From Mya arenaria (Eukaryota > Mollusca > Bivalvia > Myida > Myidae): DNA of 64,000 nucleotides. The notes under the pieces were generated by a model that was not told the DNA's origin, ran no database searches, and was given only the letters and a program-made list of their open reading frames with translations. The stretch spans positions 18,392,548-18,456,547 of the forward strand of contig NC_069135.1 of the NCBI RefSeq assembly GCF_026914265.1. The letters are read 5' to 3'. The translations under genes and the position numbers were made by a program. This document shows, in pieces, positions 13,562-26,200 of the stretch. Every line of letters starts with the position of its first letter. Positions within the stretch are counted from its first letter, which is position 1.

Positions 13562-15925
13562 TCAATCCTGCATAGCCCTTGCGCTATAAACCACGACAAT
13601 TGTCAATAGAATAACGAATACTGTACACACCAGTATTGGGGTAGAACTTTTCATACATGTATACCGTCCATCTATAAGGGAATAATAGCATAAAAAACCA
13701 TCGCTACATTCTGAGAGACATTTTCCTCCAAATAAGATGGCACCCGAATCAGCACATTCTTTGTCTGTGATACACGAATTTAGTTCACCGTTCTGAATTT
13801 TGTTGTTGGCTGCACATTCTTTAACGCATGTTTTATGGCGATCACCTAAATTGAATGGTTGCACACTTGGGCATTCGTTAACACAAGTTTTATTGTACAA
13901 AAATCCAGCACATTCATTTGCGGTTATGCATTTGCTAATATTCCTGTCTAAGAAATGTCCAGATGGGCACTGATCGACGCAAAATTTATTGAGCAAGAAT
14001 GGTGCCCTTTTGGGGCATTTATCTACACAAGTTTCAGCAATAGCAAATGATGGGCACGATATCACACATGTTCCATTATGTGTATAGGACGCACTTTGGG
14101 GCAAACATCCACACAGTAAATACCGCGGTAAAGGTATTTTTCGATACAATTCGGGACACATGTTCTCATTCCTTGGATGTTTTGAAGTCTTGAGAGATAT
14201 GGTCTCTGTAGCGGACATGTCGACACACACATTTGCGTGATCTTATCATACGCGTAGGGCTCACTGCAGTTGGTAACGCATTGGATTGAGGTCATAATTG
14301 TATTGTATGATGTAAAGTGGGCAGCTTTTGAACGCTGCCATCTTTCTATTTCCGACAAAAACGATTGTTTATAGGGACTTGTAATCGGACAAGATTCAAC
14401 GCACTCTCCTTTAAGTGCCAAGGAATTCGATGGGCAAGCGAAAACACACGTTCTATTCATGAGAAACAGCCCAGATGGGCATTTTTCTTGACACCGAAAG
14501 TACTGTCTGTAAACATTAACGGAGCACGATGAACTGCATCCGTTTACCGTCATAGATACATTAACTAAAACGCGATCAAATGAACATGTTTCTATACACG
14601 AAACATTTTCAACAACGTAATCAGGAGGACATGTGTAAACACACGTGCTGTTTAAGTAGAAATCATTTATATTGCACTTTTCAGTACATAAAACATACTG
14701 GTCAAAAACGTATGATAGCGAATTGCATTTCTCTGAATGACAGATACCGTTCGTAACGAACCTAAACTGAAAAGGACACGAAGAAACGCATGTGCCATTA
14801 AATTCAAAATTGTCTTCATCACATTTGTCCACACACTCGACACCTTCAACGTTTATTTGAATTGGATAATAGCAAGAGCCAACCATTTCGACAGTTGATT
14901 ATGTGAAGTTTTTAGTTCGCCGCAAGTCATCTGGTAAACACGAAGTAACACACGAACTATTTTTTAAAAAGTAACCCATGCCACAGTAATTGACACACTT
15001 GTCTTTTAATCTTTATGTTCCTTGATGACAATTATGAACACACAATCGTTCTGTTACAGCTTGACAAAAAAGCCAGCCTCTTACTGCAATAGTTGTATTA
15101 AAGCTTAATGTACCGTTCGAGCACTGTTCTTCGCAAGTCCTGTTGTTTAAAAATGTGTTCAATGGACAGTTATCAACACAGTATGAGTTATAGACACATT
15201 GTCGAGACTTACATGTTGATACACACCTAGTAATTGCTCGAGTTTGTATCTTGTATGGATACGCTTCTGAGCAGTTAAATACGCATATTTTATTTTCAAC
15301 AAACTGGCGACTAATTGGACATGCACATTCCACGTTCACTGTTTCGTTCGAACACTCCTTGTAACACGTCTTATCATACAGAACTGGATTTGTTTCAGGA
15401 CATTTCTTTAAACAGATTTTGTTTATTTTCACAAAGCCATTTTCACATTCTGCCGTGCAGTATTTGTTTTGAACAAGACTGATACAACTGTTTGTGCATA
15501 TCCTATGGCTTATCCCATTCATAGTATAATTGGTCATGTATTGCTTAAGGAGAGGGCATTTTTTACGACAGTATGAAGTAAAAAAAATGGTCTTCGTCAG
15601 TGTCTACATAGCGCTGCCCTATGGGACATACCGTTACACATTCGTTTCTCAAAACATACTCCTGTGATACACATTGTGTTACACATTTCTTGTCTATTAT
15701 AAAGTCCTCCCCTGCCCCTCTCACTGACTCTCTAAAAAAATTGGTTTCACATTGGTCAGTGCACCTTTTATTCTGGTCTACAAACATTGTACCGCAGTCT
15801 CGGACGCAGTGGTCACCATTTACATAAGAGTCGAGCGGACATTGGAAAACACATCCTGCGTTTGTACAGTATGGCTTGTGGGCAGGACATGGTGTACTAC
15901 CGTTGCAGAGCAACACGCCAGCAAC
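13562..15925 (-). pseudogene. Cys-rich repeat single-pass membrane protein, disrupted
   Basis: One large minus-strand exon begins after an acceptor at 15926 and encodes about 785 residues of tandem Cys repeats (pattern C-V-x-x-C-P followed about 8-15 residues later by another Cys), as in furin-like/growth-factor-receptor Cys-rich domains. Near the C-terminus is one membrane segment, ILVCTVFVILLTIVVVY, and a very short tail. The signal-peptide exon must lie upstream and was not found. The frame is interrupted four times: a one-base length change in an A8 run (15580-15587), in-frame TAA codons at 15013-15015 and 14899-14901, and a frameshift near 14085-14110. The Cys-repeat pattern continues across every break, so the decay is recent or part of it is assembly error. 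The gene probably encoded an orphan cell-surface protein; database entries of this style are often labelled PCSK5-like without being proteases. Confidence 0.65.
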
Positions 15926-17935
15926 CTGAATAAATAATGGAATCTATAATAAAAACGCAAACTTAGCGACATTATTTCTTTTAAATCCAACTCTATTTGT
16001 GAGTTTTTCGTTATGATTTAAATCCATTTAAGGCAAAAATTTAATATGAATTGCGACTAATAGCGATTTCGAGATTGATCTATGCTTATGTCTACACATC
16101 TGGTACAGTCGCCGTGTACGGTTGCGAGTTCTAATTAACTCACGCTCCATACGGTTGTGTCACTAACACATATACATGTACGTACACTGTAAAAATTGCG
16201 TTAAAATACTAAACGCTTCTAAACGCATGTTTGCAGGTCTCCGATTTTCAAAGGCTTTAGATCTTAACATGTTTACAATGTTTACGAAATACAGATAATA
16301 AACGCGTTTAGAAAATTCACATGTAGATAATAAACCTGCTTAGATCACAACAACTACAGGTATCACTCTGGTGATCAATACCTTCGAAGTATAAACTTGA
16401 CGTAACCTGTGTCATGTTAAACCTGGTCTTGCAGCGTATCGCGCAGCAATAACATCAATGGTAGAGAGTATGACCATTTGATACGTACAAAACACCAAGT
16501 TCCGAAAATTGAACAGTACAATCATTTTAGATACAGTACAATAATTCAAATGCATGTATACATTCGATTATTAACCCAGACTAACACACATGGCCATTAT
16601 GGTCATATTCAAAGATATCAACCTTACGCCGACCGGTTTTTGTGTAAATGCAGATCAGTCTGCTGGATAATTTATACAACAGACATTTTATTAGATACAC
16701 GTAAATTATGTAAAACTGTACTCTATCAGTGTCTAAACCTACCATTTTAACCAGTGTTAAAAAGGTAGGTATAGTTAGATAGATGGATGGATGGATGGAT
16801 GGATGGATGGACAAGATTTTATATTGCCTGAGTGACTCTTACTTGAAACGAAAATGAAATCCAAGAAAAGATATTGGCTATGTAACAATACAAACATATG
16901 CCATCCCATTTATATTGCTTTAATTCAGACAAAAACGGGGAATAATTCATATCACAAAGTTTTTTTTTCTAGTAAAAGATAAAATATTTTATCATTATCA
17001 ATGTTTGTAAGGGTTACTTCATGGTAACTGGGAGATTTCCATCATATTTGCTGTTGTCTCAGGTACTGTCAAGTATTAGCAATGATAAGATTCATAACAG
17101 ACTAGTCATGAACGTTCATGTTTTAATTTAATATCTAACAACTAGGGGGTGGTCTTAGTCTATTTGTGTTGCGTTTACAACATTCCAAAACAATTACATA
17201 ACAATGACTGATCTCTGTAATTCCCTTAATACCATTCTATAACCTCCTATAAAAAATAACAAAACCAATACTTCTCAATGATATTTTTTTTGGAAGTCTC
17301 AATGATTTAGGAAACCGATAAACATATACAGCATAAACTTGCAACATGAGCAAAGTATGTCTTATTAACAACATGCCTGACAAAAATGGAGCTTTATACA
17401 GACGTGTTCGACTGGCTGAGGAAAAACTGAGATAAAACCCTCCTTCTTGGGAAAACTCAGAAACCTCTGCCCGTTTGTCATCCAGATTTACAGGATTTGT
17501 CTCGTACCACTAGATGTCGGGCCTCATCACCCGTAAGCTCCTTAACAAATATGTATAAAAAACATATCATTATATGATTCATGTATACGTACTATATCAA
17601 GTTATACAAGTGTCAATTACAACGCTATGTATACACGTGATGACACATAGATCATTAATATGATAAAATTACATAATAACAGAAAACTTTCAACATTTGC
17701 TTGTAAAATTTAACGATCAATTGTATCGTTGTGAACGTATCGGCTTCCCAGCGTTGAATGCCTTTACATTCATATGCGCACGAAATACTCGTGCGTATAA
17801 ATCACTCGTGCTTATCAAACGCCACCAGGCGGTTATTCCATTACAAAAAAGGGAAAATAATTTCTTCTTATTCGTTATACTCAAACGCAGAAAATATATT
17901 ATTTTAATAACGTAGTTCAATATCGGTAGAAGGAT
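15926..17935. other. Intergenic; MITE-like copy and GGAT microsatellite
   Basis: No coding exon was recognised, although the first exon of the Cys-rich gene should lie somewhere here. It contains a (GGAT)n microsatellite at about 16778-16811 and the repeat listed at 16184. Confidence 0.45.
16184..16345 (+). repeat. Dispersed MITE-like repeat, copy A
   Basis: It begins ACACTGTAAAAATTGCG and continues with several AAACG-type motifs. The same start occurs in reverse orientation at the right end of 22640-22775. Only one terminus is clear in each copy, so the family is unassigned. Confidence 0.45.
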
Positions 17936-17939
17936 CAAC

Positions 17940-19130
17940 ATTTTCTCCCACCTCAATTATATAGATCCAAAAATTTGACCATGCTAGAAATACTTTTCTC
18001 CCACCTCAGATAAGTAGATCCAATAATTTAACCATGCTAGATATTCTTATCTTGCCCACGGGCGAAGATAAAATGCCCGTATGGAACTCCTTTTACCACA
18101 TTGTAATTACCTCCCTTGTTGAAGACTGTCGTCAGTAGCATCAAGGAAATCTTGTCTTATTTTAATATTTAGAACTCTAATTAATTATTTCTCGCTTCAG
18201 ATGTCACCATAAAACAGTTTTCAGGCAACATTCAAGAAATAATGCTTCATTCTCATTAGAACTATTTAAAAAGACCGATTTGACTATTAACATTAACTTG
18301 ATCACTGCGCGTATATCCATGACAACCACGTGCTATCGCATATCCATACGCAATTATTTTCACTAAGCAAAAAAGAGTTCCAGCATAAAATACATTTTTA
18401 CTTAATTTTGTTTAACTGAGGTGGGAGAAAAAGCATCTACCATAGCCGCTCGTATAAGATAGGTTCATCCCGACCCTCGCGCAGGGTGTTTTGCGGAAAC
18501 TCGGTAAACCTCGTTTCCGCAAAACACCCTACCCTCAGGTCGGAATGAACCTATCTTACACTCTCGGCCATGGAAGATACTTATAATCTTGCTCACGGGC
18601 AAAGATAAAACAACTATGGAACTCCTTTTTATTGTCATCACACAATTACCTCCCTTGTTGAAGACCGTCGTCAGTAGCATCATGGAAACCTTGTTTTATG
18701 GCAATTTTTAGTATCCTTATTATTTTTTTCTCGCTTCAAATGGCACCATAAAAATAGTTTTAACGCTCCATTCAAGAAATAATGCTGCACTCTCCCCAAA
18801 CTATTTAAATAGCGATTTGACCATTAACATAATCTGAATCACTGCGCGCATATATCCATGACAACCACGAATTATCACATATCTATACGCATTTATTTTC
18901 ACTACTCACAAAATATTTCAAACGAAAACTACATTTTCACATTATTTTTTTTAACAGAAGTGGGAGAAAAAGCATCTACCATATCCGCTCGTGTAAGATA
19001 GGTTCATCCATACCCTTGCGCAGGTTGTTCTGTGGAAACTCGGTTAACCTCGTTTCCGCAAAACACCCTACGCTCGGGTTGGGATGAACCTATCTTACAC
19101 TGTCGGCCATTGAAGATACTTACAGTCTCA
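17940..19130. repeat. Tandem duplication of ~530-bp unit with a hairpin
   Basis: The unit around 18050-18580 is repeated at about 18590-19120 with scattered differences (shared CCTCCCTTGTTGAAGAC, TCGTCAGTAGCATCA and CATTCAAGAAATAATGC). Each unit ends in a long palindrome, 18455-18558 and 18994-19097, with arms beginning TAAGATAGGTTCATCC. A TTTTCTCCCACCTCA motif at 17940-18015 is inverted near 18420, suggesting element ends. A diverged third copy of the palindrome flank is at about 27590-27665. Confidence 0.7.
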
Positions 19131-19447
19131 CCTTTCCATATTATAGAACGGTCTATGGATCTTTTAAATTACCTCAGCATCATCCATTTTTTGTTATATA
19201 TCACTTATGATGCACATTTTTTTGCCAAATTCAAGAACTTAAATCACTATCACAACTTGTTTCAATTTATAATATATTAATCGATAAAAGTACAATAAAC
19301 AAATGTCGAATGAGGTTGACCCTGATATATAAATGACTACAAGGCAGGTGAAAAGCTCAGTGTTCAATAATATATTGCCATGAAGTTATGGGGATGGAGA
19401 ATGCATCATGAAGTAATGCCTACAACTTAAAAATTGTAATTATTCAT

Positions 19448-21045
19448 TTAAAAGTCATTTCCCATCTCCTCAACAATCTTTACATACCCTGAGCTTGTGT
19501 AGAAATTATTTATATTGTCTTCTATGATAAACTGTTTAATAAATCCCAAAAGCTGAAAGTGCTTGGGGTACGACAAGTCCCATCCATAGTATGCAAACAT
19601 TAGGCCCGTAAGACCCTCAATCAAACCATCAAAGAGCAATGTCTTTTCCTCACTATTGATGGCACATTCTGCCTTGGTCTCATCGGTATTCATCACTTAT
19701 GTCAGACTAGAAGGCGTCGCTTTAGGCACTTTTAAAGTTTCCAACTCAGTGGCCTGTCGATAAACATGTGTCGTTTTAAGTAATCCATTCGGACTGAAAC
19801 TTAAATAAATTACACATAGCCTGTTCATTGTAAGGCAACACTTTTGTGTGCATATATTATTTACTCTGGAAATGCTGTTTTAGACTTGTTTATAGAACAA
19901 TACTCCAATTGAAGAAAATAGTTTAAACTTAGAAAGACCCTTACAATTAATAGGTGTACCTTTTTGTACTGCAAGACTTTTACCACATGGAATCATTGCA
20001 TACAGTTTTGAATTACCAAGCACGGGAAATTCAATGGTTGGATACCTTGGACATTTGTTGTTTATTTTTGCCTGCTCTCGAGCCGTTCCAGCACTTTCAT
20101 CTCACCAGGTGTAGAATCATCATCCTAGCATTCAAGAAAAGCTGATTGTATTAACTAGAATAATAAGTTAACCCTAAAGGACAAGAACCTCGCCTTGTCG
20201 CGAAAAACAAGCTAATCCTACCATGTACCACAGCTGGTGACCTCTACCCCTGCCAGCACTATACTTTATTTTTGCGGAAGGCCTCATTCATTACACAGTG
20301 TGGTCTATTACTATAGTTACAAACAAACTTTTGAATGGGACATCAAACCCAGGGTACTTACCCACGAGCATGTTAGAGAACCGGTGGATACTATTTAATG
20401 GTTACTGTTTCCTGCACTATCCAACTATGACTAGTCCAACGACTACCACTCGTTTTTGTGCATTGCCCAAAATGGGAACTGGCATTATTCATCCATACAT
20501 TTGATAGAATGTTAAGTCGGAAGCTAAACCAACAGCTTCGTTGGATTTGCCGTTGGTATGGCTGAAAACTCAGCAGTTGACTAGTTTTCTAAACTGCCCA
20601 GTGAGCTTATTAATAATTGACTAAACAAATTAAAACAGATTCAAGATCAAGTTACCTGATCTTTACTGAACCCAAGTAGTTGGTCCAAAACGCTAGCGCA
20701 GTTATCGGAGATTGATGTATTGGATAGCAAAGACTGCATCAGGAAGAACTCCTTCTCAATCTGGAAGAGTGATGTAGATTAATAATGTGCGGACAAGCAG
20801 AAGCAACCGCAAAATAACTAGAAAGATTTCACTACAATGTCACGACGGTCTATGCCAAAATGTTTGACTTAAATCTAAATTGATATATCCTTAAATAAGA
20901 CGAAATAAAATGTATACTTTAAAAACATTGTTAAAATACTGACAAACTTCTTGTTTCCAAAGAAATTTGTCAACTATTTTAGCAACACCCACATCCCGGT
21001 TGGTCCCGATGAATGTTCGCCCCTCCCGTAATGTCCTCCTCTGAG
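19448..21045 (-). CDS. Unrecognised four-exon gene (3' end)
   Basis: Four minus-strand exons join in one frame with GT-AG borders: 20948-21045 (REGRTFIGTNRDVGVAKIVD), 20656-20760 (IEKEFFLMQSLLSNTS), 20106-20124 and 19448-19695. The last encodes LLFDGLIEGLTGLMFAYYGW and ends at a stop. Phases agree at every junction, and the first two exons have convincing acceptors with pyrimidine tracts. The acceptor before the last exon (AAG) is weak. If the third exon is read through instead, it ends after ERLESRQK. The final exon is mildly hydrophobic but has no clear membrane span. No family is recognised. Further 5' exons must lie above 21045 but were not found with confidence. It could also be a captured or decaying gene fragment. 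Confidence 0.4.
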
Positions 21046-22499
21046 CTGCAACAAGAGAGCAATGTAAAGTAGACAGATTTTACACAGATTTAATGTTCTT
21101 AAGACAAGGATTTAACCACAACGGAGATAAGTAGTCTTTACTATGGCTTCACTTGGCCACTCCTGACTCGTCAAATATTTTAGTTTCTCAATGACATAAT
21201 GCATTTAAAAATTTACGACTCGAAGATAACAAAAGTAGTGTCTCAATAATTGAAGAGTTGCACGAGTTGTACAGGGCTGTTCAGACTCGACAGCTTAAAG
21301 AATACTTTAAGAAACAGAGCCTGTTCTTGATCTTAAGCAGGCTTCTTCATTTCATTTAGAAGGATAAGGCTGAAATCACTCAGGCTCAAATCATCCTTAT
21401 CTACATCATCTGTCGTTCTGCATCAATATACTTTAGAAGCCAGCTTTCGAACAAATTTTTGAAGTTTTCAGTCTTGGTATTGTTTGATATGGGTCAATTT
21501 CGACCATATCTCAAAGAAAATGCACTGCAGTCACTTCATTAGTTTAATATGTGAATGAATATATTCAATCTTATGAATTATAAAACTTCAAAAATAGTTT
21601 AATGGATCAAACTTTAATAAAAAAAATCAAAGTTAAATGATTCCATTTTATGGTAAAGCTTTAAGGGTTTCGAGTAAAACCTGGCCCTTCCCATCCACAT
21701 GTTCTCGAATGAAAATAGCCGACATCTCAGTGATAGTAAAATTGAATAAGGAGTAAAGTATTATGCAGGAAAAAATGATTTTGTCATTTTGACAGATTCG
21801 TGTTTGTTTCAAGTTTATTCATGTCCGAACTTGGCGTGGAAATGTTTCGTAAATTGCGAAAATACCTCTCCTTTCATTCCTTATAACTCTAGAGGAAATA
21901 AGCTTTGCTAGTATGTGGAAATATTGTCGTTTTATTATAATAAGTTTATGTAGTATGTCCCATGATGTGATAAACAGTCCAAAATGTGACTCTGCATTTT
22001 ATATACTGGTGTTTGTGTGCATCCGTTTTTTTACGCAGACGGTTCTATACTAGTGTGTACTGTTTACAGACTCATTACCAATAAAGCAGTGTTTAACTCA
22101 GACAACTGTTGACAGAAAAAGGGCTGCACCGATTATCATTGAAATCTCACTATGCCGATTCGTGATAACAGACACTAGAGGGCAATGCAGATTGGGACTT
22201 ATAAACAACCCTGTCAGAATACCCAAATTCTGAGGCATACTTAAACTGTGTCTTAAACATAATTTAACAATGTTCACTATTTCTCCACCAACCTTTTACG
22301 AAAAATCGTAACATAATCACATATGATGAAATGTACAACTAAACGGCTAAAACTTACATGAGTTAGATAGAAAATAATACAAACTAGCATAAAACATAAA
22401 AACATAACAAAAAATTAATGTCTTGACCTTCAATGTGTTGATAAAGCGATGACAAATATACACAAAAATACGCGCGATCTTCCTTACAACGGATTTGTA

Positions 22500-22615
22500 G
22501 TTCTTGGATACTGAAGTACATCTGGGAGGAAACGTGCGCCGGATGTGGGGCTCGTACCAACGACCACCGGAACACTTTCATGGAGCTCTAACCAGCATAG
22601 GTAACCGGGTGGCTG
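22500..22615 (-). mobile_element. tRNA-derived SINE head
   Basis: The minus strand contains an A-box-like GCTGGTTAGAGCTCC and a B-box-like GGTACGAGCCCC at tRNA-like spacing. This is the RNA polymerase III promoter layout of tRNA-derived SINEs. The flanks do not pair as a clean acceptor stem, so a working tRNA is unlikely. Confidence 0.5.
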
Positions 22616-22639
22616 GCTCTTACCCACACACGCTACAAT

Positions 22640-22775
22640 TCTCCGATGAAACATGTTCAGATTGCGAATGCGTTTAAAAAAATATGTGCTTAGAAATTAA
22701 ACACTTATAAGGAAACATTCAGATTTTAAACATCTTAAGACGTTTAATATCCAAACGCAATTTTAAGAGTGTACA
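22640..22775 (-). repeat. Dispersed MITE-like repeat, copy B
   Basis: The right end, read on the minus strand, starts TACACTCTTAAAATTGCG and continues into GGATATTAAACG, matching the start of the copy at 16184. The orientation is opposite to that copy. Confidence 0.45.
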
Positions 22776-23209
22776 TATTTTAAAATCAGGTCGTTTTGAC
22801 ACCGCTTTGAGAATGAATGTTGTAATAAAAAAAAACAATACCAAGTGTTTCCATTTGGAAGCTCAATACATTTGAAATAAACTTCAACAATGGCAGTATG
22901 TAAAAATGAAAACAACTTAATTTAGCCTCTTCCGATTGATCAACATTGAGTTCTAACTAAAACTCTTCATATGTTTAAATAATTATTTTTTAACTTGAAT
23001 ACGTTGTACAGTACAGTGTGTAATATTGTAGTTATTTATACTTACATAATTATTAATCGAAACAAATGTACAAAAGAGAATGACAATCATATCCAAATCC
23101 ATGATTGCACATGGCCTCTTATCATCTGGGGCAAAATATTTGTTTAAACCGTCAGCAATGCGTGTAAAGTAATCGGGTAGGTATAAACACAGTGTTCGAT
23201 ATTGATTAA

Positions 23210-26200
23210 ATGTTGAACAGAAGTGCATTTATTCTTCCAAATATGGCGTCAACTGGGTTATCCGGGGGATATGAAGAATTAAGAGGCGCGCCAGATCTTC
23301 CATTAAACAAGGACTATCATTTATTTGTGTGTTACACACGTGAAAACTTGAATGAAGTTCGTATAATCGTAGGTAATTTGGAGAAGGAGGGGTACAAGTG
23401 CTGCTATTATGAAAGGGATTTTACGGCTGGGCAATCAGTACTTGAAAACACGGACCAGGCGATGAACAAAAGTCTTCATATGCTAGTTATTCTCTCAGAA
23501 GATTTGACAACCCAACCGTTTGCCATTCATGAAATTAAGGAAGCACTACATAAAAGAATAAGTGATGGCTATTCTATTATTCCAATTCGGATAGAGCCAT
23601 GTACGGTTCCGGAATGTCTTAAGTCCATAACTTGGATTGAGTGTGCTGACGATGACATGCATTGTATGCATAAAAAGATTATCGATGCCGTTGTCCGAAA
23701 TGGTAAATATATTATGTTTATGGATGTTTTGTCTTTGCGATATTTACCTTAAACGCTTGCATGGCTCGTTTCTTAAAGCAACATCCTTGGAATTCCACTT
23801 CACAAATAAAGTTGCATATTACGCCTCCCGAACGCATGTATGTTTATTGTTATAGGCTACCTGAACACACATACTGTGTGTAAACAATTTTCGCGATGAG
23901 GTAGTAGGTGTATATACATCAGTATTTGAATATTGACAACCTTTTAGTTTAGTTTAAACAGTATTTATTTCAAATTTAAATATACAAGGTATTTATTGCA
24001 ATGTTGACAAAAAACGGAAAACACAAGAATAATATCATATAACTCGTTATTTGCCGCCTTGGTCCGGCATCAAGTAAATATATCTAGTGATCCATAATAA
24101 TTATTATTATTGTCGATGGGGTAGACCATTTTTTCAATGTTCAGAACGTTTATTATATAATCGCTACAACATGTTTTGTTCATGTCGAAATACTTTCTTT
24201 TCCAGATATAGCGTCGGGGTTGAAGTATCGTAAGTTTATATAAGCTCTTTTTTCTTTGATATGTTCTTTCTTGTTATTTTATCAGTGTTATCTAAATATG
24301 AAAACAATAACATTGAATCATTTCCATTAATTAAGGAAAAGCTTTAAAACACCATTCTATTTTTTAACAACAGCAAATAATGGAGAAACTCAAGTGTTCT
24401 TCTTGAGTTCTTCTGGTGGCTTCCGTTCGTTGTCTATTCCACGATTTCACTTGAAAATAGAGCCCACCAGTCTCTTGTCAAACAACATTCAGGTAGGGAT
24501 TTAGTCATATTTACAACTACGAAAATAATTAAATCTAGCTCTGAATCTAATTATTCTAGTTGAAATGGGCTCGTTTATCAAGATATTCTTCCTAGAACTC
24601 GTATTATCCTCAATGAAAGATCGTAGTTTGGCAGACGTTGTATTTATTAATATATGCCACATAAATCAAACTAAATGCTTTGCTATCCCCTTATATTTTT
24701 AGCTGAATATGGAGGACATCGAGGAAATAGAAGCTATCGTGAATGAATCTTTCCTTATAAAAAAGTTGCATGTTTTCGTCTTTTATGGTCGCATGGCAAT
24801 GCTTGTGTATGGAGAATTTTTACTATTGCTGATAGCAGTTAGTATGCTCTTGGTATTTGCACTGCTCGGTAAAAAACGGATGACGTCGCCACCGTAGGAA
24901 GTGTGGTTGCTCGTACGATTTTTCTTTGTCATCTGACAATATCTGTTGCAGTGTTGTTTTCCTTGGTCGTGTGCAAAAGGTTACGATTTTTTAGAGGAGT
25001 TATTGACCAGGTTTGCAATTTTTACTCACTTTATATGATTTTATATGAAAGAGTATTTATAGAACTGCATATTCTTGAGTGTACTAAATTCATGTTAATT
25101 GGGTCAGTTCTGACGATAATATATGCAGTTACAGTGTTTATCGTTAGTTTGTTCTTATGTTTTTTTCTTTTATTTTGTAGGGAAACGAACAGATACAAAA
25201 GAGATTATGGAGATTTAACCAAAATTACAAGACATCACACACATTTGTGTTGTTTCATCACTATGTATCTTTTTAAATACACTCCTTTTACGAGTTATGA
25301 ATGAAGGATTATAGGTTCCTGCGAAACGGATATATTGTGATAAAGATATGGCGTATTCCGATCAAGTCCAAAGTATTTTCTACAAATATCTGTTTAAAAA
25401 AATAGCATTTATAACCATTGCTGTAGTAACAGATCGCCGCAGTTGATCATATAAACCACAATGAGATGAATTGTGCACGGATGTATAAGATAACTCTTCG
25501 ATATAATTCGTAAAACATACTTGAATGTTCGATATGAATTTGAAAATCCTTCGGTAGGTACTTGGCAGTATGACAGTACTGTCACGATATACGCTACGAG
25601 TAACAAATTCGTCTGTTTCTGAAGTTTTTCATCTAAATAGTGTGTGTAAGAGAAGTCGTAGAAAACTCGTCATGTGCCAAAGTCTTACTCACGTCGTCAT
25701 TTCTCGCAAATTGCCGAGAACAGCCTGCAAGAATGTTTCACTTATATTCCCGTTGGCCAAGGAATTTTCGAAAAAAATCATACTTAATTCAAATATGTAT
25801 ATATTCATAGAATAGGGAATTACGGGTTATGTTATCAGTTTAATGCCATTTTACAACAATTTCGATTTTAACAATCATTTTAAACCATGTCTTAGACATT
25901 ATGTAGTTCATCGACGTTAGCCGAAAGTAATCCATAAACAAAAATGTTAGGTTTTGAAAAGTTTATAGCCATCAGGCCATGTTTCAGTTGACAAATAGGC
26001 ACCGCCTAAAGCATGCTTAAAGCATTTAAAGGCTTTCGGACTTCTTCGTGTTGTGAATATAGTCATGTAAATCTAAAACAAATAAGCATACATATCTAAA
26101 GGTGTGCATGCTCGAGAATTCCTTCGCAAATACTTTTAGATCTATATGCAGATACTCAATCAAATCAAGACCATGGAGTATCAGTCATTTGAAATACTCA

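Larger units (their letters stand above)
21046..23209. other. Intergenic/possible upstream introns
   Basis: It may contain 5' exons of the minus-strand gene ending at 19448. One acidic minus-strand stretch near 21325-21415, with a nearby AG acceptor, ends in a stop and could be an exon of something else. Otherwise AT-rich, with the SINE head and MITE-like copy listed separately. Confidence 0.35.

Noticed and set aside
21320-21420. Acidic minus-strand stretch after an AG acceptor
   Set aside because: Too short, with no donor or partner exon in matching phase; noted only in the region entry.
22510-22605. Possible tRNA gene on the minus strand
   Set aside because: Pol III boxes are present but acceptor and anticodon stems do not form convincingly; a SINE head is the better reading.
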